64,000 bases of DNA from CAZVYN01 sp964631125 (GCA_964631125.1 CAZVYN010000002.1:45363-109362), one strand, 5' to 3'. Counted from the stretch's first letter, positions 8,716 through 18,073 are shown. Numbers and translations: made by a program. The notes: a model not told the origin generated them from the sequence alone.

Positions 8716-9294
8716 TCAGGATATCCGACGGGACCCCGAACTCGCGACCCACTCTCGCTCCAGCAGTCCGTAGAAGGCGGTGTCCGAGATCTCGTCGTTG
8801 ACGATCCACCGCTCCCGCAGGAGCCCCTCCCGCTGGAATCCGAGTCGCTCCAGCGCGCGGCAGGACGCCGCATTGCGCGAATCGGCGTCCGCTTCGAGCC
8901 GATGGAGTCTCAGCGGTCCGAAGGCGAAATCGACGACGGCGACGAGCGCCTCGTTCATGTAGCCGCATCCCCAGTAGGCGCGGCCCAAGATGTAGCCGAT
9001 CTCCGCGCGGCGATTGCCGGGATCGATCCCCATGAGGGTGCAAGTGCCCAAGATCTGGCCGTCCTCGATCCGCTCGACGCCCCATTGCAGCAGGTCGCGC
9101 CGCGCGAACCCTTCGTGGATCCGTCCGATCAGTCGATCCACCTGCGCTAGATCGTTGTGCGGCGGGCTGCTCCAGTACCGCATGACCTGCGGATCGGAAA
9201 AGACGTCGAAGAGCGCGGTGCGATCGGAGTCCTCGATGCGGCGCAACCGGAGCCGCGGCGAAGTCAGCGTAGGGAACTCCTCCCAGTCGATCAC
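8716..9294 (-). CDS. GNAT-family N-acetyltransferase (RimJ/RimL-like)
   Basis: A 192-residue GNAT protein. It opens with the LxLRRIEDSDRTALFDVFSDP block typical of RimJ/RimL-like enzymes. The acetyl-CoA loop follows as EIGYILGRAYWGCGYMNEAL, then the DADSRNAASCRALERLGF motif. These enzymes move acetyl groups from acetyl-CoA to amines such as ribosomal protein N-termini, antibiotics or metabolites; the substrate here cannot be read from sequence. The GTG at 9294 is chosen because GGAGG lies five bases upstream and the reading begins just before the domain. Longer in-frame starts add a tail unlike any GNAT. Confidence 0.82.
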   Translation of the reverse strand: MIDWEEFPTLTSPRLRLRRIEDSDRTALFDVFSDPQVMRYWSSPPHNDLAQVDRLIGRIHEGFARRDLLQWGVERIEDGQILGTCTLMGIDPGNRRAEIGYILGRAYWGCGYMNEALVAVVDFAFGPLRLHRLEADADSRNAASCRALERLGFQREGLLRERWIVNDEISDTAFYGLLEREWVASSGSRRIS

Positions 9295-9526
9295 GACCAC
9301 CTCCGGAATCGGCGCCCGAACCCGAGAAAAATAGGAGTGTCGCCTGATCGGAGAATCGGTGCTAGGGTTCCGCGGTCTGGCTGGCTGAATGAGAGTCTGA
9401 TCTGGTCCATAGTGCCCACGCTCGTTCTCTTCACTCGCCTTCGGGCCCACACGGTGGCCCCTTTCCTCTTGGACCCGGAAAGCAAAAAGAATGGGTCCCC
9501 TAGATCCCCACAGGAGGGAACGCACG

Positions 9527-9856
9527 ATGGGTACGAAACTGTACGTTGGCAACTTGACCTTCGATACGAACGACTCTGATCTCGAGGAATTGTTCGCCTC
9601 GCAGGGTGCCGTTCGGAGTGCTCAGGTCGTCATGGACCGGGACAGCGGACGCAGCAAGGGCTTTGGGTTCGTCGAGATGGGCACCGATGGAGAGGCGCAG
9701 AACGCCATCTCCGCCCTGAACGGCCGTGACTTCAAGGGCCGCGCTCTCACCGTGAACGAGGCTCGCCCCCGCGAAGATCGCGGACCTGGCGGCCCGAGCC
9801 GTGGCGGTCCTCCGCGCGGCGGCAGCGGTGGCGGCGGCGGAGCGCGTCGCTACTAG
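9527..9856 (+). CDS. Small RRM RNA-binding protein with Gly/Arg-rich tail
   Basis: A 109-residue protein with a single RNA-recognition motif. RNP2 is KLYVGNLTF near the start and RNP1 is KGFGFVEM around residue 50. A low-complexity RPREDRGPGGPSRGG...RRY tail follows. Bacterial proteins of this type bind single-stranded RNA and are often induced by cold. An AGGAGG site precedes the ATG. About 230 bases separate it from the divergent acetyltransferase, including an imperfect GGGCCCAC/GTGGCCC hairpin near 9448-9466, so a structured leader is possible. The gene is followed by a short tandem repeat and a clear terminator. Confidence 0.88.
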   Translation: MGTKLYVGNLTFDTNDSDLEELFASQGAVRSAQVVMDRDSGRSKGFGFVEMGTDGEAQNAISALNGRDFKGRALTVNEARPREDRGPGGPSRGGPPRGGSGGGGGARRY

Positions 9857-9887
9857 TTCGCTGGTTCGCTGGTTCGCTGGTTCGCTG
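9856..9887 (+). repeat. Four tandem copies of GTTCGCTG
   Basis: Four perfect 8-bp copies start at the last base of the RRM gene stop codon. The number of copies could vary between strains through slippage. No function is apparent. Confidence 0.85.
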
Positions 9888-9943
9888 TTGAAAGACTCTC
9901 GTCAGCGGCTCGCGCAAGCGGGTTGAAAGACGGGTTTGAAGAA

Positions 9944-9982
9944 GAGGGGAAGCGTTCACGCGCTTCCCCTCGATTCTTTTTT
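9944..9982 (+). terminator. Rho-independent terminator of the RRM gene
   Basis: GAGGGGAAGCG pairs perfectly with CGCTTCCCCTC over a six-base loop (TTCACG), followed by GATTCTTTTTT. It is the most canonical intrinsic terminator in the window. Confidence 0.9.
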
Positions 9983-10006
9983 GGGCGTGGGCGCCCCGGC
10001 GCGGCT

Positions 10007-10438
10007 TTACTGCCGGTCGCGCACGAAGCGCTGGCGGAGCAGAGTGTCGAGCGCGAACTTGCCCGGACCGTTCAACAAGATCAGAAGTGCGATCGCGAGG
10101 TAGAGCGAGGCCAGCTCCCACGATCCGCCCCTCCCGACGAACGGCTGCCCTTTCGCCATGTGCTGCGCCACCGCGCCGATCATGGTGCAGGCGACGCCCA
10201 ACGCGGCGAGCGGGGCCAAGAGTCCGACGATGAGCGCGAATCCGCCGAAGACCTCGGAGAAGGCGGCCAGCGCCTGGAGGAAGGGCGGCGCCCAGGCACC
10301 CTCGCCCATCCAACTGAACGGCGTCTGGATCTTGCCCCATCCATGGAAGATCAATCCGGCCCCCGCGATGACGCGAAGGAAGAGCAGCGCCGAGCCGAGC
10401 CGAGTCGAACTCTCGGGCGGAAGGAAGAACGAACGCAC
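10007..10438 (-). CDS. DoxX-family membrane protein
   Basis: A 143-residue protein with four predicted membrane helices. It shows the DoxX pattern LLFLRVIAGAGLIFHGWGKI in helix 1, EVFGGFALIVGLLAPLAALG in the middle and LYLAIALLILLNGPGKFALD at the end. DoxX-type proteins sit in the inner membrane and have been linked to quinone or thiosulfate redox chemistry and to oxidative-stress complexes; the exact role here is unknown. The start is a GTG with AGGAGG four bases upstream. It lies 34 bases downstream of the LVIVD-repeat gene on the same strand and may be cotranscribed with it. Confidence 0.85.
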   Translation of the reverse strand: MRSFFLPPESSTRLGSALLFLRVIAGAGLIFHGWGKIQTPFSWMGEGAWAPPFLQALAAFSEVFGGFALIVGLLAPLAALGVACTMIGAVAQHMAKGQPFVGRGGSWELASLYLAIALLILLNGPGKFALDTLLRQRFVRDRQ

Positions 10439-10472
10439 GTGACCTCCTGGAGTGAGCGCCGCGTGAGCGCGG

Positions 10473-12701
10473 CTAGTCGATCAACACGACCGAACGGGAC
10501 ACTGTTCCCTTCGCTGTCCGACCACTCACGAAGTAGACGCCGGCCGCGACGCGGCGTCCATGTTGATCGCGCCGGTCCCAGTCGACCGATCCCGTCGCGG
10601 CGACCAAGGTGCGAACATGTCGTCCGTCGAGCGCGTGGATCTCGATCTCGACCTCGGCCTGCGCGGGCTGCAGCGTGAACCGAACCGACCCGCGCGCAGG
10701 GTTGGGTTGCGCCACCAGTCCGACGGATCGATCGCTCGGTGGAACATCGGGCGCATCCGACACGCTGACACACTGCGTCGCGAAGCTCCGGACCTCGTCG
10801 GAATCGAAAGCTCCGTAGAGCGCCTCGGACGAGTGTTCGATCGCGCGCCCCACGTCATCCGTTCGCAACGTCGCCAAGAGCGCGCCGACGTCAGGTCGTG
10901 AGAAATCGTAGACCCAGACTCGCCCGCTCGGGCTTCCGTCCAGTTCCCCACCGGATACGAAGGTCACCACCTCGGCCACCGTCACGTCGTAGGCTGACAA
11001 CGGGGTGCGTGTCTCGCGCAGGAGCACGGGCGCCATCGGATCGGCCAAGGCGACGAGTGCGATGCTCCCCTGCCCCGAGAGGTCGGCCAAGCACGCGATG
11101 TAGGCGATGCCGTTGGATATCTCCACGCCCCGAGCCGGTCGCGCCAGCGACAGCGATCCGAGCAAGACAGGACTCTCCGGATCGCTCACGTCGACCAACT
11201 GCACGAACCCAACCGTCTCGCCACCGACGACGCACGCGAGCGCGTCGTCCTCGCTCGCCACCTCGACGCGGTACGCCTTGCCGGACATCGGCGTGCTCGA
11301 GGCCGTGCTGAGCGATGTCGGGATCGCGACGTCGAGGACCTGCAGACCAAAGTCACCGTCGGCCACCAGCAGATGATCCCCGAGGAGCGCGCCGCCGTAG
11401 GCCGTACCCGGCGTGTCGAGGGCGGCCACCGACTGCGGCGCGGCGGGATTGGAGACATCGATCACGCGACACCCGGAGGCGCCGTCGCAGATAAAGGCGT
11501 ACGGCGGCGCCAGAGTGACATCGTGGGCGAACGAAGGAGTATCGATGCCGCCGAGGCTGGAGGGCGCCAGCGGATCGGCCAGGTCGAAGATGCGAAGCCC
11601 CGCATTCCCGTCCGCGACATAGAGGCGATCGTCGACCACCGCGAGTCCGCGAGCGGCGCCGGTCGTCGTCGCTACGCCGAGTTCTTCCGGCAAGTCCGGC
11701 GCGCCGAGGTCCAGCACGTCGAGAACGCCGGCGGCGCCGTCTTGGAGCACGTAGCCGAACGCGCCGCTGTGCGCGATGTCCGCGACGTAGCCGCCGGTCT
11801 CCAGAAACCCGTCGAGCGCGGGCGGCGACAACGCGGCCAACGCGGTCAACGCGACCGTCGCGCCGCATCCGTTGAGCAGGTGATCGGCCGTCAGATCGAG
11901 CGCCGCGCCGTCGCAATACCCGAAGCCGAGCGAAACGGGCGCCATCGGATCGGAGATGTCGAAGTAGTCCACGATCGAACTTCCGCCCGCGGCCAGGACC
12001 ACGCCGTTGGTCTCGATCCCGATGCCGAACGAAGTCGTCGTGTAATCGCTCAGAGGGAATCGCAACAGCTCGGTCGGTTGAGACGGCGTGCTCACATCGA
12101 CGACGGCGATGAAGAGCGGCCCCTTCACTTCAGACGTGCAGGCGAGGAAGATCGAGTCTCCGACGCGCGTCAGTCCGCGCGGAAAGGCGCCGACCAACGG
12201 CAGGAACGAGATCGGGCTCGGCGCCGAAGGGTCGGTCACGTCGTAGAGCCAGAGCTGCGCCCCGACCAAGACGTAGAGCCGATTCCCCGCCGCCAAGAGG
12301 CCGCCACAGGCCGGCGCCAGGACACTCGCGCTCGAGATCGGTGCGTACGGATCGGAGACGTCGTAGATCCGGAAGAAGTCGCCGTCGCAAACGTACAACC
12401 GCTCGTCGAGCAGATCGGCGGAGCGAGCCCAACCGGGCGTGTCGACCAGCGCGGAGACCGCAGGTTCGTACGGGTCGGCCAGGTCGAGGACCGCGAACCC
12501 GGCGGCGCCGAGCGCGATCACGCCGCGCGGTCCCTCGACCGCGAGCTGCACCCCGCCCGGCGGACTGCCGAGCGTGGCGATGCGGTGGAGCGTGTCCCGA
12601 TAGTCGATGCACTCCGCGCCGGCCGGAGAGACCTCACCCGAGAGCGGGAAGAGAGCGAGCGAGAGCAGCGCGAGCGCGCGACGGCCGCGGACCGGAACCA
12701 T
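10473..12701 (-). CDS. Secreted LVIVD-repeat protein with C-terminal FlgD/sorting domain
   Basis: A 742-residue exported protein. The start at 12701 is an ATG with AGGAG eight bases upstream, giving a signal peptide (RRALALLSLALFPLSGEVSPAGA). The body is about a dozen repeats of roughly 45-60 residues of the type LYVADGNAGLRIFDLADP, with YDVSDPYAPISS and VIDVSNPAAPQSV variants. This LVIVD pattern is expected to form a beta-propeller. The C-terminal 80 residues, AQPNPARGSVRFTLQ to VYFVSGRTAKGTVSRSVVLID, are a FlgD-like sorting domain. Proteins of this class are cell-surface or secreted and of unknown ligand. Confidence 0.8.
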   Translation of the reverse strand: MVPVRGRRALALLSLALFPLSGEVSPAGAECIDYRDTLHRIATLGSPPGGVQLAVEGPRGVIALGAAGFAVLDLADPYEPAVSALVDTPGWARSADLLDERLYVCDGDFFRIYDVSDPYAPISSASVLAPACGGLLAAGNRLYVLVGAQLWLYDVTDPSAPSPISFLPLVGAFPRGLTRVGDSIFLACTSEVKGPLFIAVVDVSTPSQPTELLRFPLSDYTTTSFGIGIETNGVVLAAGGSSIVDYFDISDPMAPVSLGFGYCDGAALDLTADHLLNGCGATVALTALAALSPPALDGFLETGGYVADIAHSGAFGYVLQDGAAGVLDVLDLGAPDLPEELGVATTTGAARGLAVVDDRLYVADGNAGLRIFDLADPLAPSSLGGIDTPSFAHDVTLAPPYAFICDGASGCRVIDVSNPAAPQSVAALDTPGTAYGGALLGDHLLVADGDFGLQVLDVAIPTSLSTASSTPMSGKAYRVEVASEDDALACVVGGETVGFVQLVDVSDPESPVLLGSLSLARPARGVEISNGIAYIACLADLSGQGSIALVALADPMAPVLLRETRTPLSAYDVTVAEVVTFVSGGELDGSPSGRVWVYDFSRPDVGALLATLRTDDVGRAIEHSSEALYGAFDSDEVRSFATQCVSVSDAPDVPPSDRSVGLVAQPNPARGSVRFTLQPAQAEVEIEIHALDGRHVRTLVAATGSVDWDRRDQHGRRVAAGVYFVSGRTAKGTVSRSVVLID

Positions 12702-12803
12702 GGATGGGACTCCTACGATGTGATCGCGCCAGACTCGCGTGCCATCGATGGTGCGATGGATCCGCCCCGTCCTGCAAGCGCCAGAGGTTGTATCCTCCCG
12801 GCC

Positions 12804-13604
12804 ATGGGGCCATCCGATGAGAGCTGGGAGCTGTACGGTTCGCTCGCGCCCCTCTACGACGCCTTCTACCGCACGATGGATTACCGCGGACAAGCGGACC
12901 TTTACGCGCGGCTCCATCGCGAACTCTCGCCGGTCGGCGGACGGCGCCTCCTCGACCTCTGCTGCGGCACCGGTCGTCACGCCGCGCGGCTGAGCGAACG
13001 GGGCTATCGCGCGGTCGGCTACGACCAGAGCCGCGCGATGCTGCGGGCGGCCGCCCGCCGGTTGGCGGCGGTGGTGCGCGGAGATCATCGGAAGATCGCG
13101 CTGCGGGGTCCGTTCGATCTGGTGACCTGCGTCGGCCACTCGCTCTTGCAGGTGCAGACACCCGTTTCGTTGCGGGAGACCCTCGCGCAGATCTTCGCGC
13201 TGCTCGCGCCGGGCGGCGTCTTCCTCTGCGACATGATCGACCGGCGCGCCGGTCTCGACTCACGCGAGCACGAGAACTTCGACGAAGAACTCGGGCTCCG
13301 CTACGGCATCCAATGGCTCTGGGACGGTTCGAGCGAATCGATCACCACCGTCGTGCGGATGGGAATCCACCAGGGCGGCGAGGAGATGCAAGCCGAGGAT
13401 CGGCACCGGCTACTCGCGCTCGAGGTCTCGCAACTCGTACGGGAACTCGAGACCGTCGGCTTCGATGTGCACACCTATGAAGACGACGTGATCGAAGACG
13501 ACGCCGAGTCCGACGCCGAGTCCGACGCCCAGTCCGACCCCGCGCCCGTCCCGCTCGATCCCGACTCCCGCCACGCCCTGCTCGCCTGCGTCCGGCCCGC
13601 CTGA
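12804..13604 (+). CDS. Class I SAM-dependent methyltransferase
   Basis: A 266-residue methyltransferase. Motif I is RLLDLCCGTGRHAARL near residue 50, followed by GYDQSRAMLRAAARR (motif II) and PFDLVTCVGHSLLQ. The length and the YGSLAPLYDAFYRTMDY opening match small-molecule methyltransferases of the UbiE-like group, but the substrate is unknown. The tail contains a 12-bp tandem repeat that encodes an acidic stretch (DDAESDAESDAQSD). Its start is divergent from the LVIVD gene, with about 100 bases between them for promoters. Confidence 0.82.
   Translation: MGPSDESWELYGSLAPLYDAFYRTMDYRGQADLYARLHRELSPVGGRRLLDLCCGTGRHAARLSERGYRAVGYDQSRAMLRAAARRLAAVVRGDHRKIALRGPFDLVTCVGHSLLQVQTPVSLRETLAQIFALLAPGGVFLCDMIDRRAGLDSREHENFDEELGLRYGIQWLWDGSSESITTVVRMGIHQGGEEMQAEDRHRLLALEVSQLVRELETVGFDVHTYEDDVIEDDAESDAESDAQSDPAPVPLDPDSRHALLACVRPA
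13500..13535 (+). repeat. Twelve-bp tandem repeat coding for an acidic stretch
   Basis: Three copies of GACGCCGAGTCC (the third with one change) lie in frame near the 3' end of the methyltransferase gene and encode DAES repeats. The stretch is probably a disordered, slippage-prone loop. Confidence 0.85.
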
Positions 13605-13685
13605 GCACCACCGCTTGACGTGCTCGACAACTCGGCGCATCGTCGTCGCGCGTCGAATGGTCCCCAACCGCCTCTGAAGGCCCCC

Positions 13686-14998
13686 GTGCCGCGCTCTACC
13701 ACCCGCTCGTTCTCCCCTCTTTTCGCCTTTGTCCTCACCCTCGTCCTTGCCGCGGTGATCTGCTTCGCCCCGGGGTGCAGCGACGACGACGACAAGGATC
13801 CTGACCCCACGCCGGTCGGCGCCTTCCACCCGACGGAAGACGCCGAGATCGAAGGGACGATGGACGTCACCTCCGTCCTGATCCCCGCCGGTGTGACGAT
13901 CACCGTGAGCGACGACCTCGACCTGCACTGCACGGGTCCGGTGGAGATCGCCGGAGAGATCGTCGGCGAGTGCGTCGAGATCGCGATCGAGAGCGATGAG
14001 GCCATGTCGATCACCGGTGAGATCCGCAATGCCTGCGCGACCGACACGACGCTCCGTTCGATCCGACTCGTCTGCGACGGAGAGCTCACGTTGGTCGACG
14101 GCGAGATCCGGTCGGCGGGCGATCTCGAGATCTCGAACGATCCGAGCAAGGCGCCTGCTGCGTCGACGGAGTCTGCGTACTCACGGACGCAAAGACCTGT
14201 GCGATCGCGCTCGGCGACTACCTCGGCAACGGATCCGACTGCGTGCCGGATCCGTGTGAAGGAGGTGAGGGCGCCTGTTGTATCGAGGTGCGCACCTGCA
14301 TCGTCACGACTGAAGTCGCGTGCCTCGACGAGCGCGGAACCTATTTCGGCGACGGGTCGACTTGCGAGCCGGAGAATCCGTGCGCGGGCTTCGGCGGCGC
14401 CTGCTGTCTGCCGGAAGAGGGGTGCACGTTGGGTTTCGAGAATGACTGCGCGCTGCTCCAAGGCAGCTATCAAGGCGACGGAACCTCGTGCGAACCGGAC
14501 CCGTGTCCGTCGACGCCCGGCGCGTGTTGCAGCTGGCTCGACGGCTGTGTCATGACGACCCCCGAGGCCTGCTTCGGAGAGTTCGGGGGAGTCGGGAGCC
14601 TCTGTGTTGATTGCCCGGATATCTTTATCGAAGGGTTCTGGGACTGCGTTTTCGACGTCCTACAGGATCAGAATCCGCCGCACGATCCGTTCGTCGGCGG
14701 GCGGAACATCCATTCGTTCTCGCTCTCGGGGACGGGGAACGCGCTCGGCGCCACCGGCTCCGCGCCGTTCGTCCACGGGAAGGGAACGATCTCGCAGTTG
14801 GGCGCCTTCGTGCTCGAAGGTGCGGGGACGGTGGCCGGACGACCGAACGTCAACGTACGGTTCAGCGGCACGATCTCCGCGCGCGCGCCGGGGGCCGGTT
14901 GGGTGCTCGAGGGGGAGTATCGGTTCGGCAACACCACGGCGCCGTTCCAACTGCCCGGCGGCCCGATCACCTACTCGGTTCAGGCGACGAGGAAGTAG
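13686..14998 (+). pseudogene. GACC-repeat lipoprotein interrupted by a frameshift
   Basis: The 5' part starts at a GTG (GAAGG upstream) and has a lipoprotein signal, LVLAAVICFAPGC, followed by an Asp-rich spacer. A beta-rich domain follows, with repeats such as GTMDVTSVLIPAG and GPVEIAGEIVGEC. Around 14145-14150 the frame moves by one base. From there the reading is four Cys-rich repeats of the type GACCVDGVCVL...GNGSDCVPDPC, and then a 100-residue beta-rich domain ending at 14998. One added base would join them into about 437 residues. It could be one gene with a sequencing indel or two unrelated halves joined by deletion. The repeats match those at 31-34 kb. No enzymatic function is visible. 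Confidence 0.55.
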
Positions 14999-15036
14999 CG
15001 GCGGGAAGACATGCGCGCGACGCTAGACTCGCGCCC

Positions 15037-16221
15037 ATGCCTTCTCTCCTGAAAGGCGGGCGCGTGCCCGTCCGACTCTGGGCCCGCGTCGAGGACGTGG
15101 AGTCCGCTGCGTTGCAGCAGCTCCGCAACATGTCGAGCCTACCGTGGGTGGCGCATCACATCGCGGTCATGCCCGACGTACACCTGGGCAAAGGCGCCAC
15201 GGTCGGATCGGTCGTCGCGATGCGCGGAGCGGTCTCGCCCGCGGCGGTCGGCGTCGACATCGGCTGCGGGATGGCGGCGGTTCGCACGTCGCTTCGCGCC
15301 GAGGACCTCCCGGCCAACCTGCGCGCGTTGCGCTCCGCGCTCGAAGATGCGATTCCGCTCGGCTTCGAATCGCATCGCGATTCGGTGGAGAAGAAGCTGC
15401 CCGAACGGCTGCGTCGCGAGGTGCGGCGGCATCTGGAGAAATTCCGCGAGCTCTCCCCGGCCGTGAAGTCGCTGGAGTCGCGCGCGGTCCATCAGGTCGG
15501 CACGCTCGGCGGCGGGAATCACTTCCTCGAGCTCTGCCTCGATTCCGGCGGGCGCGTCTGGCTCCTCCTGCACTCCGGCAGTCGCAACATCGGGAAGAGC
15601 CTGGCCGAGCACCACATCGCGCAGGCGAAGAAGCTCGGGCACAACCAGGCGCTGGTCGACCGCGACCTGGCCGTCTTCCTCGCCGGCTCGCCGCAGATGG
15701 AGACCTACCGTCGCGACCTCTATTGGGCGCAAGAATACGCGCGGCTCAATCGCGCGGCGATGATGGCGCTCTATGAGGAGGTCATGCGCAGGTTCTTTCC
15801 GCAGATCTCCTTCGGCGAGCCGGTCTCGTGTCACCACAACTACGTCGCCGAAGAGACCCACTTCGGCGAACAACTGGTCGTGACGCGGAAAGGGGCAATT
15901 CGAGCGGGCCGCGGCGAGATGGGGATCATCCCGGGATCGATGGGCACGAAGTCCTACATCGTGCGCGGCCTCGGGAATCCTGACTCCTTCGAGAGCGCGT
16001 CGCACGGCGCGGGCCGGCGCATGAGCCGCAATCAGGCGAAGCGCACTTTCTCGCTGGAGGAGATGCGCCGCCAGACCGAAGGCGTCGAGTGTCGCAAGGA
16101 TGCGGGCGTCCTCGACGAGATCCCCGGAGCGTACAAAGACATCGACGAGGTGATGGCAAACCAGAAAGACTTGGTCGAGATCGTCGCCGAGCTCAAGCAG
16201 GTGATGTGCGTCAAGGGCTGA
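15037..16221 (+). CDS. rtcB: RNA-splicing ligase RtcB
   Basis: A 394-residue RtcB, the GTP-dependent 3'-phosphate/5'-OH RNA ligase used in tRNA and stress-RNA repair. The metal and catalytic residues are present: MPDVHLGKGATVG, GVDIGCGM (Asp74, Cys77), GTLGGGNHF (Asn161, His162), HSGSRNIGK (His179), CHHNYVAEE, and SHGAGRRMSR with His323 as the guanylylated nucleophile. The length is typical of the bacterial form. No archease or RtcA neighbour is seen. The gene seems to stand alone between two secreted-protein genes, with no strong ribosome-binding site before the ATG. Confidence 0.95.
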   Translation: MPSLLKGGRVPVRLWARVEDVESAALQQLRNMSSLPWVAHHIAVMPDVHLGKGATVGSVVAMRGAVSPAAVGVDIGCGMAAVRTSLRAEDLPANLRALRSALEDAIPLGFESHRDSVEKKLPERLRREVRRHLEKFRELSPAVKSLESRAVHQVGTLGGGNHFLELCLDSGGRVWLLLHSGSRNIGKSLAEHHIAQAKKLGHNQALVDRDLAVFLAGSPQMETYRRDLYWAQEYARLNRAAMMALYEEVMRRFFPQISFGEPVSCHHNYVAEETHFGEQLVVTRKGAIRAGRGEMGIIPGSMGTKSYIVRGLGNPDSFESASHGAGRRMSRNQAKRTFSLEEMRRQTEGVECRKDAGVLDEIPGAYKDIDEVMANQKDLVEIVAELKQVMCVKG

Positions 16222-16373
16222 CGCCGAAAGCCCTCGCTGGAAGAGACGGCCGCGAAACGCGCGCCAGATCCGCCACTATTCTTTCGGGCCGGCTCCCGCG
16301 CTACGCTTTCCCGCACGATTCACGAGTTCGGGCCAACCGTCGTAGCGCACCCCTGCCCCCGAGGAGTCCCCGG

Positions 16374-17429
16374 ATGAAGCACGCAAAACTCTGTCACTGC
16401 CTGGTCGGCCTCGCGTCGATCGCCTCACTCGGGGCCGCACTCTCGGCCCCGCTCCCTGCTCGCGCGCTCGACCTCCCCTACTCGACCGTCTTCAGTGGTC
16501 CCAACGGCTCGCCGTGGCCCGCGCCGTGGTTCGACGGTGGGTTCCATGTCACCGTGTGGGACTTGCAACAGAACCGTGGGCGGTTGAACGGTGACGCGAC
16601 GCGGGTGGCGCGGATGATTCTGTCTGGGTACGCGGAGTTGGATGTCGAAGCGGAAGTGACGTTCGAGTTCGAGGACGTGCACAACCAGGGGATCGGCTTC
16701 TACGTGCGGCAGAACGGCGGCACGTTGCAGGAGTACCAGCCGCACGGGCAGGGGTACGCGATGTTCCTGAAGGGGAACTGGGCCTGGCCGGAGGATCTCG
16801 GACTCTGGTGGGAGGTCAACGGCGTCGAGACGCAGTTCGCGTGGGGGAACAATCCGATCGCGGGGGGACTGCAGAACGACACGCGGTATCGACTGCGCTT
16901 TCGCGTGACGCAGAGCGATCCGGCGACGACTTTGATCCAAGCGAAGGTGTGGCCAGAAGCGCTCGCGGAGCCCGGCCCGTGGACGATCGAAGCGTTCGAC
17001 ACGCGGCCGGAACTGCAAGGGACGCTCGGCAGCTTCGCGATCGACATCTACAACTTCGCGGGCGCGCAGCCGATCTACATCGATGAGCTGAGTATCGTCC
17101 GCGTTCTCGAGCCGTCCTCGGCGCAAGACCCGGACGACTCCCCGAACTCCCACGGGCCGCAACTCTCGCTTCCCTCCCCGCACCCCATCACGAGCAGCAC
17201 GGAGCTCCGCTTCGCACTTCCGTCCCCAGCCACCGTCACCCTCCGCGTCTTCGACACATCGGGTCGACAGGTCGCGGCGCCGTTCTCCGAGTTCCTCGAC
17301 GCCGGCGCCCATCGCCTCGCATGGACCCCGATGGACCGACGAGCACAGTCGCTCGCCCCCGACGTCTCCTTCCTGCAGCTCCAGTCCGACGGCGCGGAAG
17401 TGAGTCGACGAATCGTCGTGGCGAGGTAG
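16374..17429 (+). CDS. Secreted protein with lectin-like body and C-terminal sorting domain
   Basis: A 351-residue exported protein with a GAGGAG site before the ATG. It has a signal peptide (CLVGLASIASLGAALSAPLPARA). The central 200 residues are a beta-sandwich-like region with alternating strands (YAELDVEAEVTFEFEDVHN, GIGFYVRQNGG, YRLRFRVTQ) resembling a jelly-roll or lectin fold. The last 85 residues, SLPSPHPITSSTELRFALP to SDGAEVSRRIVVAR, are a FlgD-like sorting domain. Export through a type IX-like route is inferred from that tail. Ligand and function are unknown. Confidence 0.75.
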   Translation: MKHAKLCHCLVGLASIASLGAALSAPLPARALDLPYSTVFSGPNGSPWPAPWFDGGFHVTVWDLQQNRGRLNGDATRVARMILSGYAELDVEAEVTFEFEDVHNQGIGFYVRQNGGTLQEYQPHGQGYAMFLKGNWAWPEDLGLWWEVNGVETQFAWGNNPIAGGLQNDTRYRLRFRVTQSDPATTLIQAKVWPEALAEPGPWTIEAFDTRPELQGTLGSFAIDIYNFAGAQPIYIDELSIVRVLEPSSAQDPDDSPNSHGPQLSLPSPHPITSSTELRFALPSPATVTLRVFDTSGRQVAAPFSEFLDAGAHRLAWTPMDRRAQSLAPDVSFLQLQSDGAEVSRRIVVAR

Positions 17430-17524
17430 TTGCTTCGGGTCTCACTGTTTGTGTCTGCTTCCTCGACGCGGTCGAGGCGAGCTTCGAGAGACTCTCTGCG
17501 ATGCCCGCGGTGGGTGCGACGCGC

Positions 17525-17542
17525 ACTCGTTTCAAAACGAGT
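17525..17542. repeat. Eighteen-bp perfect palindrome upstream of nrfHA
   Basis: ACTCGTTTCAAAACGAGT: two 8-bp arms around CA. It lies about 85-100 bases before nrfH and could be an operator for the nitrite reductase operon or a terminator of the preceding gene. It resembles the flank of the inverted repeat at 4592-4631 (both contain AAACGAGTT). Confidence 0.5.
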
Positions 17543-17573
17543 TCGCGTTCCACGAGGAATCCCGACACAACTG

Positions 17574-17583
17574 TCTGATCAGA
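17574..17583. promoter_or_regulatory. Possible operator (TCTGATCAGA) before nrfH
   Basis: A perfect 10-bp palindrome lies 31-43 bases upstream of the two possible nrfH starts. Its TGATCA core vaguely resembles FNR/Crp-family half-sites (TTGAT-N4-ATCAA) but is compressed. This is weak evidence for control by oxygen or nitrogen oxides. Confidence 0.25.
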
Positions 17584-17614
17584 TCGCGATTGCGCCGCGG
17601 GGCGAACGGCGTGA

Positions 17615-18073
17615 TTGTTTGCGGCAGTGAGATTCATCTTTCCGATCATCGCGGCGGTTGTCGTGGGCGCCTCGATCGCCGCGGTCGGCTTCACGTTCGT
17701 CTTCGCGCATGGGACGTCGTATCTGTCGAACGATCCCGCCGCGTGCGCGAACTGTCACATCATGACGGAGCAATACGACGCATGGTCGCGAGGGAGCCAC
17801 CACGCGGTCGCGGTCTGCAATGACTGTCACGCTCCGCACGACCTGATCGGGAAGTACACGACGAAGGCGATCAACGGATGGAATCACTCGAAGGCGTTCA
17901 CGACCGGTAACTTCGTCGAGCCGATCCAGATCACCGCGCGCAATCGCGCCATCACCGAACATGCCTGCCGATCATGTCACGCCGACTTGGTCCAGATGAT
18001 CGACGCCAACCACCGTCCGGGAGGGGAACTCGCATGTCTCCGTTGTCACGCATCCGTCGGGCACATGCAATGA
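17615..18073 (+). CDS. nrfH: Cytochrome c nitrite reductase small subunit NrfH (NapC/NirT family)
   Basis: A protein of about 150 residues with one N-terminal membrane anchor (FIFPIIAAVVVGASIAAVGF) and four CXXCH heme sites: CANCH, CNDCH, CRSCH and CLRCH. NrfH takes electrons from menaquinol and passes them to NrfA on the periplasmic side. No ATG is available: a TTG at 17615 or a GTG at 17627 could be the start, and neither has a good ribosome-binding site. The stop overlaps the nrfA ATG by four bases (ATGA), so the two are translationally coupled, as expected for the NrfHA complex. Confidence 0.9.
   Translation: MFAAVRFIFPIIAAVVVGASIAAVGFTFVFAHGTSYLSNDPAACANCHIMTEQYDAWSRGSHHAVAVCNDCHAPHDLIGKYTTKAINGWNHSKAFTTGNFVEPIQITARNRAITEHACRSCHADLVQMIDANHRPGGELACLRCHASVGHMQ

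Noticed and set aside
11373..12803. A long open reading frame on the plus strand running into the methyltransferase gene
   Set aside because: It is antisense to the LVIVD-repeat gene, rich in Arg and Asp and without domain-like patterns; a shadow of high GC. The methyltransferase starts at 12804.
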